35,386 bases of DNA from Verrucomicrobiota bacterium (GTDB taxonomy: Bacteria; Verrucomicrobiota; Verrucomicrobiia; Verrucomicrobiales; Verrucomicrobiaceae), in contig JAPLUM010000660.1 of NCBI GenBank assembly GCA_026397605.1, forward strand, positions 1-35,386. The letters run 5' to 3'. This document shows, piece after piece, positions 32,801 to 35,386 of this stretch. Position numbers and translations under genes: made by a program. Each line of letters starts with the position of its first letter. Position 1 is the first letter of the stretch. The notes below the pieces were generated by a model that made no database searches, was not told the origin of the DNA, and was given only the letters and a program-made list of their open reading frames with translations.

Positions 32801-35386
32801 AATTCGGAGGTGCCTGCGCCAGTCCAGCCTGTTTGAGACCATGCATAGATCGTGCTACCATTTGGCGTGACCACGAAGTCACCAATCCCCGCACCACTGC
32901 TCAAGGTGAAGGTTGAGAGATCTGTTCCTGCATTAAAATCAAAGACGTGTAATTGCGGGTTCGTGGCTGCATCTGTGTAGTAAACAATCCCCGGGCGACC
33001 TGCTTCAATATGATAATGATAAGGTGCCGTGGTGCCAGCATCAGCAGGAGTGGGGATACTGCGCGTGCTACGTAGCATAAAGGTTTCAAGGTCCACTTCT
33101 GAAATGGTGCGCCCAGAAAAACTGATGGCATAAAGCAGTTTACCATCCGTGGTGATATCTGAGTCTGTGATGTCCGGGGGTAGGCTCAAGAGATTCTGAA
33201 CTTTCAACGTGCTAGCATGCATGCCTACTAACAGGGAAGACGCGGCATTTACGCCGCGGATCACTCCTAGCATGCGCGGGCTCTGATAATCCGTGAGTAG
33301 TTGAGTGTAATCTGCCGCATGCTCGTTTAAAGTCACAGGCACGACGACGGTAGAACCGGGATACGAAATGGCAATCGTTGAACGGTAGTTACCCTCCGTC
33401 AAGAAAGGATCATAGATGACCAGAATACTGTCATTACCTGTGCCACTGGTTTTAGATAAAGTCATCCACTGGGCGTTGGATCTAGCTGTCCAAGCAGGCT
33501 GCGTGCCTGGCAGAGCTGTGAGGGTGATCGTCTGTGGCGGGGCACCTTGATTTGGAATCTGAATTGTATCAATGGCTGTAGGGCTTACTTCCAGTAGTCG
33601 CGGAGTTACCTCTAAACTCACGGGAACATCCAGGATGTTAGCGTTGGCGGCGTTGCTGGTGAAGCGTAAGACGGCAGAATGAGTCCCGACATCAACCTGG
33701 CTAGCATCGAGTTTCAAAGTAACTGCAGAACTGGCTCCACTAGCGGTAACACCAGACATCGGTGTGGCTGACACCCAAGGTAGGCGGTTCGGTAGCGCTA
33801 CTTGACTCAAGAATAGCTCCATCATGCTTTGGGCAAGGCTTGAAGAGACCGCAGCTCCGTTAGCACGGGCAAAGAGAAGATAGTACAATCGAGTCGAACC
33901 AGAAAGTCCTCTGACAGAGTGATCATCCAGATTGGTGTTTGAGCTGTAGCTGTGGCTGATAGTCGGCTTGTCCTCGAGAATGATGAGATGGTTGACCGAT
34001 GGATCAGAGGTCCCACGCACAGACTTAAAAAAGCCTTTGTAAGTGACGCCATCAACCCTGTGAGTCAGCACTGCCGCATCCGTCGTTCCGTAGCCATCGG
34101 CACCCAGATCTCCAGAGATGGAAAAGCTCGTCACTCCGTCCAAATCAGCGGCAAAGATAAACAAACCATCGTTTTTGCTCGTAAAGTAGCGACCACCTAA
34201 GCCGAGCGAAGCATTGGCTGTGACTTGATTGTTGGAATACGCGATCGAATTGCCAATATTGGTCCCCAGGATGTTTCCTGTATCGTACATGTCGTTCCCA
34301 CCATCGGAAATCGATGAGCCGCTATCTCCTTCCAGGAAGGGGTAAAAATCAGGAAGCAGGGCGGTAATCTCTGCATGGTGATCATTCACGTTTTGCAGAA
34401 TGTCATGCAAAGTTCCGGTCACCAGAGTCGTCGAGCTTAGCTCGTTCTGCCAATTGAGTCTCGAACCTCCTTGATTTTGGACTGTTAAAAATTCATCCAC
34501 CGACGCTCCTTTTGGAAGGGTCACAACCAGCTCTGCTGGTTCAACACGAATTTTAGGAGGTGTCACGCAACGACCCAACACCGAAAGAGTGACTTCACCG
34601 ACAGGTGACTGGTTTGTCGTAAATCTGATCTCACTGTTATAAGAGCCCAACTGTGCAGGAGTGAACTGCAACGTCATGGTTTGACTCTGTCCACGACTTA
34701 ACTGCAAAGGTGTATTGATGGGCAGCCAGCTAAACTGCGGATCGGCACTCTGAATGTTCGAGATCACTAGGTTAGCATTGCCTGTATTGCTCAGAGTTAA
34801 TTTTTGAGTGGATGTATTCTCAAGATAGGTATCGGCAAAGGTCGCTACAGATGGAGATAAAGTCAGTCTCGGAATGGGTCGTACCGTGATACTCACAGGG
34901 ATGATGACGCTTGGCCGGCGTGGATCGTCACTGGTAATCGTTATACTTCCAGAGGTGGTAGCTGCTGTGGCGTTTGAGCTGGTCAGCACACTCAAAACGA
35001 TTGCACTGCTGGCCTGTGGTGCCGTGCTTCCAGATGAACGATTGAGCGAGGTTAAATTCATTAAAGAGTTGGAGGTGCGGGCAGTCCACTGCATCGCCGC
35101 TCCGCCTTTATTGGCAATGTGGATCGTCTCCGTAACAGAGCTACCAGGATCGACGGTCAGATTGATCGAAGTCGGAGTTGCCTCAATGATCGGCCCCATT
35201 GTGGCGCGGCCTGACACAGGGAAACTGAGCGCGGGCTCAGAGGTGCCGGCACTACTTACGGTGATGGTGGCCGAGTAATCTCTAACCTCTTTGGGATCAA
35301 AAAGCAGGTTGACCGTGGTCATCTCACGCGGTTGCAAAGTCTTGGGTAAACTGATTCCAGAACTTTTGATCGCTGACTCACTGCTG
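29890..35386 (-). CDS. Giant multidomain secreted/surface protein (ASH/choice-of-anchor-D-like, BACON-like, beta-propeller, FN3-like, unknown GGNDMYD module); 5' end beyond the window
   Basis: The ORF is open upstream of the called TTG at 35337 to the window edge (…SSESAIKSSGISLPKTLQPREMTTVNLLFDP). Repeated modules such as WTARSNAQWMTLSKTSGTGND, WTLSENSPWLSLESTSGAG, SVAPTAVNFGTVPLGSTQSINVTVSN, and ASYDVYLGTDPVAV…GLTYYWRVDI. Confidence 0.88.
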   Translation of the reverse strand, partial: SSESAIKSSGISLPKTLQPREMTTVNLLFDPKEVRDYSATITVSSAGTSEPALSFPVSGRATMGPIIEATPTSINLTVDPGSSVTETIHIANKGGAAMQWTARTSNSLMNLTSLNRSSGSTAPQASSAIVLSVLTSSNATAATTSGSITITSDDPRRPSVIIPVSITVRPIPRLTLSPSVATFADTYLENTSTQKLTLSNTGNANLVISNIQSADPQFSWLPINTPLQLSRGQSQTMTLQFTPAQLGSYNSEIRFTTNQSPVGEVTLSVLGRCVTPPKIRVEPAELVVTLPKGASVDEFLTVQNQGGSRLNWQNELSSTTLVTGTLHDILQNVNDHHAEITALLPDFYPFLEGDSGSSISDGGNDMYDTGNILGTNIGNSIAYSNNQVTANASLGLGGRYFTSKNDGLFIFAADLDGVTSFSISGDLGADGYGTTDAAVLTHRVDGVTYKGFFKSVRGTSDPSVNHLIILEDKPTISHSYSSNTNLDDHSVRGLSGSTRLYYLLFARANGAAVSSSLAQSMMELFLSQVALPNRLPWVSATPMSGVTASGASSAVTLKLDASQVDVGTHSAVLRFTSNAANANILDVPVSLEVTPRLLEVSPTAIDTIQIPNQGAPPQTITLTALPGTQPAWTARSNAQWMTLSKTSGTGNDSILVIYDPFLTEGNYRSTIAISYPGSTVVVPVTLNEHAADYTQLLTDYQSPRMLGVIRGVNAASSLLVGMHASTLKVQNLLSLPPDITDSDITTDGKLLYAISFSGRTISEVDLETFMLRSTRSIPTPADAGTTAPYHYHIEAGRPGIVYYTDAATNPQLHVFDFNAGTDLSTFTLSSGAGIGDFVVTPNGSTIYAWSQTGWTGAGTSELVRLSAGTDTLTMTGQSSATLFQAPLDTPVFFTAGRAAVIAKNHQFAADLSTARQHSPLAFYAASAYGNALAGTDVLIDSETGATLKTYTATPGVMAFDGDQKALIYLHRTLNRLARLEVPNLNSTQLTPLLTDGGLLPSTPPSLIWNGTPTAASYDVYLGTDPVAVAAANNQFSGTAYLGNTPAGSFSIDPSTLQLGLTYYWRVDIRNLDDTTIKGSVWSFRLPTAVSTSQTISAAALKGSTIKVETSVSIATAASDTRWTLSENSPWLSLESTSGAGPVTLSLTLDPRGLVAASNVATIALSSGADTVNITVNFRLLGSLNIIKMEADPVLMRVYALHVDPASPSEAWLLWINPLNAQIDHLLPLGYEASDFAVHAGDDRVYVLAQNGTRMVTVHRQEPHQIVRTLVLPSSAEALHNAPSGRVIVRSSTNVLQMRNSSNGAAVGGAISLPDSLTRTTGNGTLLFAAVQQSLSTTGIQRYTLSSSGISYSTANYWNGTLGSRFVVSGNGERAFYNAGAYSGSGSIAQIPNFQMPIVASSWNGQMAFSNTSSLSTTAQAELLASLPFTTELMAATADHSRLVLFSPTTRRFSSIDPGAVSLAPTAVNFGTVPLGSTQSINVTVSNLTSQDLTLNLSSTQALFKVPSTPVTINAGQFAQVPISATFHSVGNFSGVVNFNVVGQTQFNRTTSVAAQVIAINPVTVDFSTGAPADNSQSSSANYSEDGLIFTTPNQILRIGANHINRPNNGTPHIAPLASQRPLRIKRSDNGTFHLYYVDLAEHSYLSAAPKTITFNGVKSTGSTVTTSFVLDGITDSTGPLADFQTFTFPSSFRDLVSAEVTVDVYAMDNLVFERGVGASATNASLFVSNEASLDLDSDGQADVWIIGSESSTQSSSLAQHRFSYTRNIGIQDSAVTLQASLDGQTWSSLTFGIDYSVQEIQRDQETKRETVRLLIPTAIDLPWQFRLISTP

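Noticed and set aside
1-35386. CRISPR array, tRNA/rRNA genes, transposase or prophage genes
   Set aside because: No regularly spaced repeats with spacers, no cloverleaf or rRNA-like segments, and no transposase/phage motifs in the ORF translations.

Overview
The window looks like a chromosomal segment of a Gram-negative, Verrucomicrobiota-like bacterium. The inference rests on the PSCyt/DUF1549/DUF1553 + DUF1501 gene pair, Tat-exported sugar isomerase-like and FAD proteins, an A2M-PBP1C pair, NarL-type two-component systems and a giant BACON/ASH-type protein. About 18 real CDSs are supported. In order: an LTA-synthase-like sulfatase-fold transferase (cut by the left edge); a NarL-type RR/HK operon; PSCyt/DUF1553 + DUF1501 genes; a TIM-barrel sugar isomerase-like protein and an FAD oxidoreductase; a thioester alpha-2-macroglobulin followed by PBP1C; an RHH antitoxin/PIN toxin pair; a NarL-type response regulator; a small accessory island (second TA-like pair with an internally shortened PIN protein, SAM methyltransferase, orphan 221-aa protein); a sensor kinase with a long tandem beta-domain sensor, tightly coupled to a cytosolic coiled-coil/beta-repeat protein; a NodT-type outer-membrane efflux protein; and a >1,800-aa multidomain surface-type protein that runs off the right edge. 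The most interesting signals are: (i) the beta-repeat protein + multi-OB-like-sensor kinase operon, whose plausible response regulator sits 3 kb away on the other side of an accessory island; (ii) an 83-bp direct repeat flanking the methyltransferase cassette; (iii) a structured REP/MITE-like element inserted in frame in the DUF1553 gene; (iv) several clean operator-like inverted repeats in divergent or TA promoters; (v) an unusual GGNDMYD-type module inside the giant protein. No rRNA, tRNA, CRISPR array or transposase was recognised.
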